6,871 nt of DNA from JAWLCQ01 sp041687095 (GTDB lineage: Bacteria > Planctomycetota > Phycisphaerae > SM23-33), in the NCBI GenBank assembly GCA_041687095.1, contig JAWLCQ010000227.1, positions 1-6,871 of the forward strand. The letters run 5' to 3'. Below, piece after piece: positions 1 through 6,302 of the stretch; positions within the stretch are counted from its first letter, which is position 1, and the number at the start of each line of letters is the position of its first letter. The position numbers and the translations under genes are program-made. Under the pieces are notes generated by a model that saw nothing but the letters and a program-made list of their open reading frames with translations, made no database searches and was not told the DNA's origin.

Positions 1-1770
1 GAGGCTGACGGCTCCCCGGACCGTCTGCATCGCTGGGAGGACGAGGTCGCCGCCCTGTGGGAGCGGCGGTCGTGGCTGGTGATCTGCGGGTACGAGCGTC
101 CGCGGTTCTCCTCCGACGTGCTGCTGCCGATCGTCGCCCGCCACCCGCTGCTGATCGCCGGGTCGAGCCTCCGCGCGAACCCGCTGTACCTCTCCCCCCA
201 TCGCCCCGCGGCCCCGCACCCCGCCGACGCCGTGCTCAACGCCCTTCTCGCTGACGCTCCCCCGCCCCCGATTCGCCACGAGGACACCCCCGCCGCCCTC
301 CGCGCCGTCCTCGACGCCGTCCCCGTCTCCATCCTCGTTCTCGACGAGCACCATCGCATCCGCCTGGCGAACCGGCTGGCGGCGTGGTACCTGCGGACGA
401 CGGTCCCGGATGTGACCGGGCGCACCGAGGCCGAACTCGCTGGCCCCTTCGCCGGGCGCCCCGATGAACTCGCCGCCGCCCACTGCCGCGACCACGCCGC
501 CCTCCGCTCCCCCGAGGCGGAGGCCATGGTTCTGGAGCCCCGCACGTTCCCCGACGGGACCCAGCGGTGGTTCCAGACGATCCGCGTCCCCTTCCCGCTG
601 GGGCCCGATGAGGACGCGGTGCTCCGGATCTCCGGGGACATCACCGCCAAGCGGCTTGCGGAGGAGCAAGTCGAGGCCCAGATCGCCGCCTCCCGCCTCG
701 CCGAAGATGCCCTCCGCGAGGTCGTGCAGGAGTGGGACGCCACCTTCAACGCCGTCCACGAGGCCGTCTGCGTCCTCGACCCCGACGAACGCGTCCGCCG
801 GTGCAACGATGAGATGGTCCACCTGCTGGGCCTGCCCCGCGAGGAGATCGTCGGCCGAGCCTTCTCCCACATCCTCGCCGAGAAGCGCATCCCCGTGGAG
901 GCGTGCCTGTTCTCGCGGGCGCTGGCGGCCCGGCGGCGGGAGGCGCAGATGGTTCAGTGGGGGGAGTACTGGCTGCACGCGATGGCCGATCCGATCCTCG
1001 ACGCGCGGGGCGACGTGATCGGCTGCGTCGCCGTCCTCGCCAACGACACCGAGCATCGCCACGCCGAAGCCGCCGTCGAGGAATCGCGCGAGCAGCTCCG
1101 CCGCCTCGCCGAACGCCTCCACCACGTGCGGGAGGACGAGCGGACCGCCCTGGCGAGGTGGATCCACGACGAGTTCGGGCACGCCTTGACAGCGCTGAAG
1201 ATGGACGTGGTGTGGCTGCAGAAACGCTTCCGCCCCGGGGCCAAGCCTCCCACCAAGGCCCAGGTCCGCCAACGCCTGGACTCGATGGACGAAACGGTCG
1301 GGCGGACGATCCGCTCGGTGCGGGAGACGGCGAGCGAGCTGCGCCCGGGCGTGCTGGATGATTTCGGCCTGGAGGCGGCGATCGAGGACGAGATCCGCCG
1401 CGTCGAGGAGCGAACCGGCCTCGCCTGTCGCTTCGCCGGGCCCTGCTTCGGGGTGGATCTGGACCGGCAGGTGGCGACGGCGGTGTACCGCATCTTCCAG
1501 GAGCTGGTGACCAACGTCCTCCGCCACGCCCACGCCACGGAGATGGCGGTGCGGCTGGAGCGGACGGCCGACGCGTTGCTGCTGGAGGTCCGCGATAACG
1601 GGCGGGGGATCTCGGAAGAGGAGGCCGCCTCCTCCCGGTCCATCGGCATCCTGGGCGTTCGGGAGCGCACGCTGCTGCTGGGGGGGCAGTTCGAGATCAC
1701 TGGAACACGGGGGGAAGGCACGCTGGCGATGGTGCACGTGCCCTTGAAGAGCACGGAGCCCTCGCCATGA
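1..1770 (+). CDS. MEDS-PAS-PAS sensor histidine kinase (NarL/HisKA_3 family), 5' end outside window
   Basis: Cytoplasmic sensor kinase that should autophosphorylate on His and pass the phosphate to the adjoining response regulator. The frame is open from base 1 (589 residues in the window); a GTG at 79 is possible as a start but would cut a domain. Counting from the first codon: residues ~1-67 look like the C-terminal end of a MEDS (DcmR-type) sensory domain, with ICGYERPRF, then HPLLIAGSSLRANPLYLSP. PAS 1 is at ~98-221 and PAS 2 at ~238-353, followed by a short charged linker. The HisKA_3 dimerisation/phosphoacceptor region is at ~376-444 with ARWIHDEFGH (His389, codon 1165-1167) and the family-typical ELRPGVLDDFGL. 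The HATPase has its N box (ELVTNVLRHA), DNGRG and GILGVRER. No membrane segment is visible. The stop overlaps the next start as ATGA, implying translational coupling. Kinase assignment is very sure, the MEDS call moderately sure; its ligand is unknown. Confidence 0.95.
   Translation, partial: EADGSPDRLHRWEDEVAALWERRSWLVICGYERPRFSSDVLLPIVARHPLLIAGSSLRANPLYLSPHRPAAPHPADAVLNALLADAPPPPIRHEDTPAALRAVLDAVPVSILVLDEHHRIRLANRLAAWYLRTTVPDVTGRTEAELAGPFAGRPDELAAAHCRDHAALRSPEAEAMVLEPRTFPDGTQRWFQTIRVPFPLGPDEDAVLRISGDITAKRLAEEQVEAQIAASRLAEDALREVVQEWDATFNAVHEAVCVLDPDERVRRCNDEMVHLLGLPREEIVGRAFSHILAEKRIPVEACLFSRALAARRREAQMVQWGEYWLHAMADPILDARGDVIGCVAVLANDTEHRHAEAAVEESREQLRRLAERLHHVREDERTALARWIHDEFGHALTALKMDVVWLQKRFRPGAKPPTKAQVRQRLDSMDETVGRTIRSVRETASELRPGVLDDFGLEAAIEDEIRRVEERTGLACRFAGPCFGVDLDRQVATAVYRIFQELVTNVLRHAHATEMAVRLERTADALLLEVRDNGRGISEEEAASSRSIGILGVRERTLLLGGQFEITGTRGEGTLAMVHVPLKSTEPSP
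1755..1758 (+). promoter_or_regulatory. Ribosome binding site of the response regulator
   Basis: GGAG within the last codons of the kinase, 8 nt before the ATG at 1767. It supports that start over the in-frame ATG at 1785. Confidence 0.55.
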
Positions 1771-2477
1771 ACCCCTCGCCGAGAATGATCGATTCCGCCC
1801 CGCAGCGTTCCATATCCGCCAACGCCCTGGGGAGGGGGGCGGTTCTGCGGGTTCTCATCGCCGACGACCACGCGATTGTGCGGCGCGGGCTGATGGAGAT
1901 CCTGGAGGAGGAGTTCGCGGGCGTGACGTTCGGGGAGGCCGGCGACGTCCGCGAGACCATGGAGCGCCTCCGCACCGAACGATGGGATGTGGTGATCCTC
2001 GACATGACCATGCCCAATGGCAGCGGGCTGGACGTGCTGCACTACGCCCGCGGGCTCGACGCCGCCCTGCCCGTACTGGTCCTCAGCATGCACCCCGAGG
2101 ACCAGTACGCCATCCGCGCCCTGCGGGCCGGGGCGTGCGGATACCTCACGAAGGAGTCGGCCCCCGGAGAACTGGTCAAGGCCATCCACACCGTCCTCGC
2201 CGGGCGCAAGTACGTCAGCGAGTCGCTCGCCGACGGGCTGGCGACGCGGCTGCAGGTGGGGCTCCAGGGCGATGAGCCCCCCCACGAGTGCCTCTCCGAC
2301 CGCGAGTACCAGGTCATGCTCATGATCGCCTCGGGCAAGAGCGTGTCGCAGATCGGCGCGGAACTGTCCCTGAGCGTGAAGACCATCAGCACCTACCGCT
2401 CCCGCGTCCTGACGAAGACGGGCATGGCCACGAACGCGGAACTCACACGCTATGTGATCGAGCGGGGCTTGGTCTAG
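1767..2477 (+). CDS. NarL/FixJ-family response regulator with LuxR-type HTH
   Basis: DNA-binding response regulator of 236 aa, the expected partner of the upstream kinase. The receiver spans ~27-145: acidic pair D33/D34 in IADDHAIVRRG, phospho-acceptor D79 in VVILDMTMPNGSG, switch Ser107 (VLSMHPEDQYA) and Lys129 in GYLTKES. The LuxR/GerE helix-turn-helix spans ~175-232 (LSDREYQVM, SVSQIGAELSLSVKTISTYRSRV), so all key residues are present. The start at 1767 is chosen because a GGAG (1755-1758) lies 8 nt upstream and it gives the ATGA overlap with the kinase. This leaves a ~26-residue N-terminal extension before the first receiver strand; the in-frame ATG at 1785 is an alternative. The receiver and HTH resemble the GacA/UvrY/NarL type, but the exact orthologue cannot be named. 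The regulated genes are unknown; the dyad just downstream (2484-2502) is a candidate operator. Confidence 0.96.
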   Translation: MNPSPRMIDSAPQRSISANALGRGAVLRVLIADDHAIVRRGLMEILEEEFAGVTFGEAGDVRETMERLRTERWDVVILDMTMPNGSGLDVLHYARGLDAALPVLVLSMHPEDQYAIRALRAGACGYLTKESAPGELVKAIHTVLAGRKYVSESLADGLATRLQVGLQGDEPPHECLSDREYQVMLMIASGKSVSQIGAELSLSVKTISTYRSRVLTKTGMATNAELTRYVIERGLV

Positions 2478-2478
2478 G

Positions 2479-2534
2479 CGCCGTGTAGGACAATCGCCTA
2501 CAAGAAAACGGCGTTGTCTTACCTCTTCTTTTCC
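2479..2534 (+). terminator. Hairpin with T-rich tail after the response regulator; possible terminator or attenuator
   Basis: One fold pairs GTAGGACAA (2485-2493) with TTGTCTTAC (2514-2522, one G-U pair) and CGCC (2495-2498) with GGCG (2510-2513). This gives 13 pairs, one bulged T and an 11-nt loop, followed by CTCTTCTTTTCC (2523-2534). The tail is T-rich but broken by C, so intrinsic termination is plausible, not certain. A competing fold pairs CGCCG+TGTAGG (2479-2489) with CCTACA (2497-2502) and CGGCG (2509-2513), leaving AGAAAA bulged. The two folds share bases and exclude each other. Confidence 0.45.
2484..2502. promoter_or_regulatory. Perfect inverted repeat TGTAGG-N7-CCTACA, candidate regulator-binding site
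   Basis: The sequence shows a perfect 6-bp dyad with a 7-nt spacer, 7 nt after the response-regulator stop codon and ~150 nt upstream of the PAS-protein start. Its arms resemble the TGTAAG-N6-CTTACA box bound by GacA/UvrY, which are NarL/FixJ-family regulators like the product of the gene just upstream. Binding by that regulator is inference; the spacer is one base longer than in that family's consensus. The same bases can also fold into RNA hairpins (see 2479-2534). Confidence 0.4.
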
Positions 2535-2620
2535 ACATCTCTCATGGTGCGATATGTCAGGATGAGACGATAAATCACGTGAGAGCATGCCGCTGCGGGA
2601 TGCCCGCGCCCCTCGAGGGC

Positions 2621-2626
2621 AGGAAG
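2621..2626 (+). promoter_or_regulatory. Ribosome binding site of the PAS-only gene
   Basis: AGGAAG lies 10 nt before a GTG at 2637 and 13 nt before the ATG at 2640. It abuts another ATG at 2627 with no spacer, so it cannot serve that ATG, which is in a different frame. Confidence 0.45.
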
Positions 2627-2639
2627 ATGGCAACACGTG

Positions 2640-3110
2640 ATGCGAGATTCAAAGCAGAAAGCTCACGGGACAGAGGGGACGGGCGGCGCCCCGGCGACGC
2701 GGCCGCACGGGGCGGAATCCCTGGACGGCCCCGACATCGCGATTCGAGCCCTCCTCGCCGCTCGCCCCGCCGCTCCACGCCTGCCCCTCGTGCCCTTCGA
2801 GCCTCCGCCCGCCGCGTCCGCGGTAGTGCGGGACGGGGCCCTCCTGCGCGTCAACGGGGCGTTCCTTCGCCTGTTCGGGTACACGGAGGCCCTGGAGGTG
2901 ATCGGGACCGCCGTCTCGGGCCTCGTCGCCCCCCCGGACCGCCAGGGGCTGCAGGCCTGCCTTCGCTCCGCCGCCAACCGCTGCGAACCCAGTGAATTGG
3001 GTCTCCGGGGCGTGCGCGCCGACGGAAGTACGTTCCCCATCCGTACGCTCGCCCGCGCCCTGCCGCTGTTCGACGGGCCCGCATGCCTCCTGTTCGTGCT
3101 TCCCGGATGA
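2640..3110 (+). CDS. Small single-PAS-domain protein without output domain
   Basis: A protein of 156 aa (157 if GTG 2637 is used). Residues ~1-60 are Ala/Pro-rich and low in complexity. From ~62 to the end there is a PAS fold: a β-strand pair ending in GALLRVNGAFLRLFGY, where the Asn and the aromatic/Gly-Tyr pattern are typical, then VIGTAVSGLVAPPDRQGLQACL, then LGLRGVRADGSTFPIRT and a closing strand LLFVLPG. No kinase, receiver, HTH or membrane segment is present. The PAS front is shorter than usual, so the first strand may be degenerate. The chosen frame has the strong G/C third-position bias of its neighbours, except in the first ~9 codons, so a slightly later start is possible. It lies between two phosphosignalling systems; it may sense a small ligand or bind a kinase PAS domain, but this is inference. 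PAS call fairly sure, function unknown. Confidence 0.8.
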   Translation: MRDSKQKAHGTEGTGGAPATRPHGAESLDGPDIAIRALLAARPAAPRLPLVPFEPPPAASAVVRDGALLRVNGAFLRLFGYTEALEVIGTAVSGLVAPPDRQGLQACLRSAANRCEPSELGLRGVRADGSTFPIRTLARALPLFDGPACLLFVLPG

Positions 3111-3142
3111 ATTCCGGGGCCTCCGGGAATCCAGACTTTTGT
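3111..3142 (+). terminator. Possible intrinsic terminator after the PAS-only gene
   Basis: Immediately after the stop, ATTCCGG (3111-3117) pairs with CCgGGAAT (3123-3130, one bulged G) around a GGCCT loop. This is followed by CCAGACTTTTGT with only four consecutive T. A competing pairing joins TTCCCGG (3100-3106, overlapping the stop region) to CCGGGAA (3123-3129). The short T-tract makes this a moderate call. Confidence 0.4.
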
Positions 3143-3201
3143 AAAGCCGCCCCTCCCGCTCGCCGATAGCTCTTGCGGGTCGGGTCACAGAGGAGTTGCT
3201 C

Positions 3202-3315
3202 GTGCACAGTTCACTAACAGAGCGCCCCTGTACCGTCCAGGTCCTTCCCCGGCCTGTAAGGTGCCATGTATGCGTTCGACCGCTCCAGGCCGCTCGTGCA
3301 AGGGGGCAACAATGA
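3202..3315 (+). CDS. Possible 37-codon leader ORF upstream of the hybrid kinase
   Basis: A GTG at 3202 is preceded by GAGGAG (3190-3195) with a 6-nt spacer, the best Shine-Dalgarno in this gap. The frame (VHSSLTERPC... to ...ARARGQQ) runs to a TGA at 3313-3315, which overlaps the kinase ATG (3312-3314) as ATGA. That arrangement suggests translational coupling. Against it, only about half its third positions are G or C, far below the confirmed genes here, so it may be chance. The peptide is Arg/Cys/Pro-containing and matches nothing I recognise. Confidence 0.3.
   Translation: MHSSLTERPCTVQVLPRPVRCHVCVRPLQAARARGQQ
3301..3306 (+). promoter_or_regulatory. Ribosome binding site of the hybrid kinase
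   Basis: AGGGGG lies 5 nt before the ATG at 3312 and decides that start. Earlier in-frame starts exist at GTG 3261 and ATG 3270 (the latter behind AAGG at 3258-3261). However, codons 3261-3311 have weak third-position G/C bias, suggesting they are not coding. Confidence 0.55.
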
Positions 3316-6302
3316 ACCGCCGCCACGGTTCTCCCGCCCCTCGTACGGCGCCGGCCGTCCCGGACGCTCCCCCCGCCGTCCTCCCCCCCAACCGCCTTCG
3401 CCGCACGCTTCGCGGCCTGCGGCCGATCCTGATCACGGTGGCGGCGGCGGTGGCGTTCGCGGGGCTGCTGGGATGGCACCACGACAAGTTCGAGGGCGAA
3501 CTGGTGCAGAGCTTCCAGCACGTCCAACTGGAGTCCACCCGCGGGATGGCGAGGGCAGTGGAAGAGGTCTACAGCGACCTCCTGTCGGGCCTCCAAGCCA
3601 TCAGCCGCCGCGGGGACGCCCTCCGCTCCGCCGAGGACGGACGGGCCATGCTGCGGTCGCTGGCGGCGGCCCATGGCGGGGTGCTCGAACACCTCATCCT
3701 CGCCGACGACGCCGGGGGCTTCGTCGCCCGCGTGGGGCCCAACGGCGAGTCGCTCACCGGCTCCCCCCCGCCTGCGGGCGGTCCCCCCGACCCCCGCGTG
3801 CTGGAGGTCTCCCTGCCCGTATACGACGGGCCGACGGTCGTCGGGCGGGTGCAGGCGCGGGTGAACCTGGAGAAACTCGCCGCCAAGTACCTGACCACGC
3901 ACACCGAGGTCCGCCGGGACATGTGCGTCCTGATCAATGAGGCGGGGGGGGTGGTGTTCGGCCCGGACGATTCGCCGCTGGGCCTCCGCGTCTCCGCCGG
4001 GGGCCCCCGCCCGGCCATCCCCGCCTCGCTCGCCGGGCTCCTCGTGGACCAGTGCGTCCGCGGAGGGCGCTCGAGCGTGCTGGAACTGGCCGCCCTCGAC
4101 GGGGAGGGGACGGACCTGGTCGCCTACGCCCCCGTCACGCTGGGGACCCAGCGCTTCGGGCTGGTGACGACGGCGGGCAAGGACACCATTGCCGTACCGC
4201 TGACCTCCCATAAGCGGATCACGTACGCGCTGCTGGCGGCGTTGGCGCTGCTGTACTTCGCGACCGGGTACGTCTCCTACCGCAGCGAGCACTCGCACGC
4301 GGAACTGGAGTCCGCCCGCCGCCAGGCCGCCGAACGCGCCAACCGCGCCAAGGGCGAATTCCTCGCCCACATGAGCCACGAGATCCGCACCCCGATGAAC
4401 GGCATCCTGGGGATGACGGACCTGGCCCTCAACACCTCCCTCACGCCCCAGCAGCGCGGATACCTCACGCGGGTCAAGGAGTCCTCCGAGGCCCTGCTCA
4501 CCATCATCAACGACGTGCTGGACTTCTCCAAGATCGAGGCCGGCCGCATCGAACTCGCCTCCACCCGCTTCCGCCTGCGCGACTGGCTGGACAGCACGGT
4601 TGCCCCGCTGTTCGCCACGGCCCAGCGCAAGGGGCTCGTCGTCGAGTGCTCCGTCGACCCGGAGGCGCCCGACGTGGTGGTGGGGGACCCGGGGCGGCTG
4701 CGGCAGGTCCTGACGAACCTCGTGGGCAACGCGGTGAAGTTCACCCCCGCGGGTCGGGTCCTCGTTCGCGTGGACGTCGAGGCCCGCGAGGAGTCCTGCG
4801 TCCGCCTGCGCTTCCGCGTGTCGGACACGGGCGAGGGCATTCCGCCCGAGCGCCTGGAGGCGATCTTCTCGGCCTATGAGCAGGGCTCGCGGTACGTCGT
4901 CGATCCCCGCAGCGGGACCGGCCTGGGGCTGACGATCACGCGGCAACTCGTGAACCGGATGGGGGGCGAGATCTGGGCGCAGAGCTTCCCGGGGACCGGG
5001 AGCACCTTCCAGTTCCGCCTCGTCCTGGAGCTGCCGAGCCCGAACGCCCCCGCCGAAGACGGTCCCGCGCTGCTCGCCATCTGCGTCGGCCGCTCTCCGC
5101 TGTTCGACGAGTCCCTCGTCTCCGACCTCGGAACCCGGGGCACGGTGGTGCAGTTCATCGGCTGCTCCCCGGAGGCCCTCGGGGAGTTCGAGGAGCAGGT
5201 CCGCGGGGGCCTGTCCCCCAGCGTGCTGCTGCTGGCGGGGGAGGGGGAGGGCGTGGACGCCTTCACGCTGGAGGAACGCATTCGCCGCCGTCCCGCGCTG
5301 GACTGCCTGCCGCGCGTCCTCGTCAGCGCGGGCTCGGATTTGGAGGCGACGGCGGCGGGCGCGGAGGGCGGATCGGCCCTTCGCCTCGACGGGCCCCTCT
5401 CCGCCGCCTCCGTGCAGGAGGCCATCCGGCTCGCCCGGACCGTTCCCAACGCCCCCGAAACGCCCCGACAGTGCCATCGCCCCCTCCGCGTCCTGCTCGC
5501 CGAGGACGACCCCGTCAGCCAGGAGCTGGTGCGGACGCTTCTGCAGCAGTGGGGGCACTCGGTGCTCTCCGTCGCCAGCGGCGTCGACGCCCTCCACCAG
5601 GCCCGGGAGGAGCGGTTCGACCTCATCCTGATGGACCTGCAGATGCCCCGCATGAGCGGGCTCGATGCGGCCAGCCTCATCCGGTCCGACGAACAGGCCA
5701 CCAATGGGCATGTCCCCATCATCGCCATGACCGCCCACGCCCTGCCCGAGGCCCTCGGCCGCTGCCGCGAGGCCGGGATGGACACCTGCCTGTGCAAGCC
5801 CGTCCGCGCCGAGGAACTCCGCCGGACCATCGAGGGCATCTGCGGCGCGCTCTCTGCCGCCGCCCCGGCCGCCGGTTCCGCTCCCGGCGCGTCGCGCCCC
5901 TCCGCCCTCCCCGAGCCCCCCGAGCCCGCCGAGTTCGCCACCGACGCCCCCTCCTGCAACCTGTCGCAGGCCCTGGGGTTCGCCGGGGGCGACCTGGCCA
6001 CCCTCCGCCGCCTCGCCGCCGTCTTCCTCCGCGATTCCGCCACCACGCTTGACGACATGCGCCAAGCCCTCTCCGACCATAGCTGCCCCACCCTCGAGAT
6101 GCTCGCCCATCGCCTCAAGGGCTCCCTCCGCATCTTCGGGGCGCACCGAGCCCAGGGCCTCGCCGTCGTCCTCGAAGCCGCCGCCCGCGACGGCCGCTTC
6201 CAGGACGCTGCCGCTACCTTCGAACCCTTTGTCCAGGAGGTCTCCCGGCTGGGGGCGGATCTGGAACTTCTCGTGAAAGAGGAGGCGCAATGCGTATCCT
6301 GA
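3312..6302 (+). CDS. Membrane-bound hybrid histidine kinase: dCache-HisKA-HATPase-pseudoREC-REC-HPt
   Basis: A 996-aa sensor able in principle to run a three-step internal phosphorelay. After a Pro/Arg-rich N-terminus, TM1 (~37-55) and TM2 (~302-323) flank an extracytoplasmic ~245-residue region resembling a double Cache sensor (LILADDAGGFVARVG, VLEVSLPVYDGPTVVGRVQARV; then MCVLINEAGGVVFG, DLVAYAPVTLG). A short coiled linker leads to HisKA (FLAHMSHEIRTPMNGILGM, His356, codon 4377-4379) and HATPase with N box LTNLVGNAVKF (~467-477), DTGEGI, and GTGLGL (~535-540). Residues ~585-709 form a receiver-like segment lacking the acidic pair and acceptor Asp. The true receiver (~726-845) has E731/D732/D733, D775 in LILMDLQMPRMSG, T807 and K829. 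An Ala/Pro linker joins an HPt domain (~882-990) with His933 in AHRLKGSLRIFG. Its end overlaps the next gene by 13 nt. Architecture resembles BarA/ArcB-type hybrids. The ligand is unknown. Confidence 0.95.
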   Translation: MNRRHGSPAPRTAPAVPDAPPAVLPPNRLRRTLRGLRPILITVAAAVAFAGLLGWHHDKFEGELVQSFQHVQLESTRGMARAVEEVYSDLLSGLQAISRRGDALRSAEDGRAMLRSLAAAHGGVLEHLILADDAGGFVARVGPNGESLTGSPPPAGGPPDPRVLEVSLPVYDGPTVVGRVQARVNLEKLAAKYLTTHTEVRRDMCVLINEAGGVVFGPDDSPLGLRVSAGGPRPAIPASLAGLLVDQCVRGGRSSVLELAALDGEGTDLVAYAPVTLGTQRFGLVTTAGKDTIAVPLTSHKRITYALLAALALLYFATGYVSYRSEHSHAELESARRQAAERANRAKGEFLAHMSHEIRTPMNGILGMTDLALNTSLTPQQRGYLTRVKESSEALLTIINDVLDFSKIEAGRIELASTRFRLRDWLDSTVAPLFATAQRKGLVVECSVDPEAPDVVVGDPGRLRQVLTNLVGNAVKFTPAGRVLVRVDVEAREESCVRLRFRVSDTGEGIPPERLEAIFSAYEQGSRYVVDPRSGTGLGLTITRQLVNRMGGEIWAQSFPGTGSTFQFRLVLELPSPNAPAEDGPALLAICVGRSPLFDESLVSDLGTRGTVVQFIGCSPEALGEFEEQVRGGLSPSVLLLAGEGEGVDAFTLEERIRRRPALDCLPRVLVSAGSDLEATAAGAEGGSALRLDGPLSAASVQEAIRLARTVPNAPETPRQCHRPLRVLLAEDDPVSQELVRTLLQQWGHSVLSVASGVDALHQAREERFDLILMDLQMPRMSGLDAASLIRSDEQATNGHVPIIAMTAHALPEALGRCREAGMDTCLCKPVRAEELRRTIEGICGALSAAAPAAGSAPGASRPSALPEPPEPAEFATDAPSCNLSQALGFAGGDLATLRRLAAVFLRDSATTLDDMRQALSDHSCPTLEMLAHRLKGSLRIFGAHRAQGLAVVLEAAARDGRFQDAAATFEPFVQEVSRLGADLELLVKEEAQCVS
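6280..6285 (+). promoter_or_regulatory. Strong ribosome binding site of the receiver gene, inside the kinase 3' end
   Basis: A perfect AGGAGG, within a GAAAGAGGAGG run, 4 nt before the ATG at 6290 and inside the Lys-Glu-Glu codons near the kinase C-terminus. It supports independent, strong translation of the receiver despite the 13-nt overlap. Confidence 0.75.

Larger units (their letters stand above)
2478..2639 (+). other. Intergenic region between the two-component pair and the PAS-only gene
   Basis: About 160 nt with no convincing gene. It is clearly more AT-rich than its surroundings from ~2500 to 2580, as expected of a promoter region. The best -10-like hexamer is GATAAA (2569-2574), with no good -35 at the right distance, so no promoter is called. 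It holds the dyad and hairpins at 2479-2534, two CACGTG palindromes (within TCACGTGA 2575-2582, and 2634-2639), and two compact inverted repeats just before the ribosome binding site: GCGGG-ATG-CCCGC (2595-2607) and CCCTCGAGGG (2610-2619). Confidence 0.6.

Noticed and set aside
2514..2574. Sigma-70 promoter for the PAS gene (TTGTCT as -35, GATAAA as -10)
   Set aside because: The two hexamers are ~49 nt apart and neither has a partner at 16-18 nt, so no promoter can be supported.
954..2636. 560-codon minus-strand open frame across the kinase, regulator and gap
   Set aside because: No domain pattern; it covers the well-supported HATPase, receiver and HTH coding regions and is explained by base composition.
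2579..2995. Alternative plus-strand frame over the PAS-only gene
   Set aside because: Arg/Pro-rich low-complexity product, no good ribosome binding site spacing, and it lacks the G/C third-position bias shown by the PAS frame.
3261..3311. Extended N-terminus of the hybrid kinase from GTG 3261 or ATG 3270
   Set aside because: Weak third-position bias and a better-placed AGGGGG before ATG 3312 favour the later start; not fully excluded for ATG 3270.
2649..6290. 1213-codon open frame on the minus strand opposite the PAS gene and hybrid kinase
   Set aside because: Its translation is low-complexity Gly/Ala/Arg/Glu without domains, while the plus strand has clear kinase, receiver and HPt motifs. 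High third-position G+C removes stops from this antisense frame.
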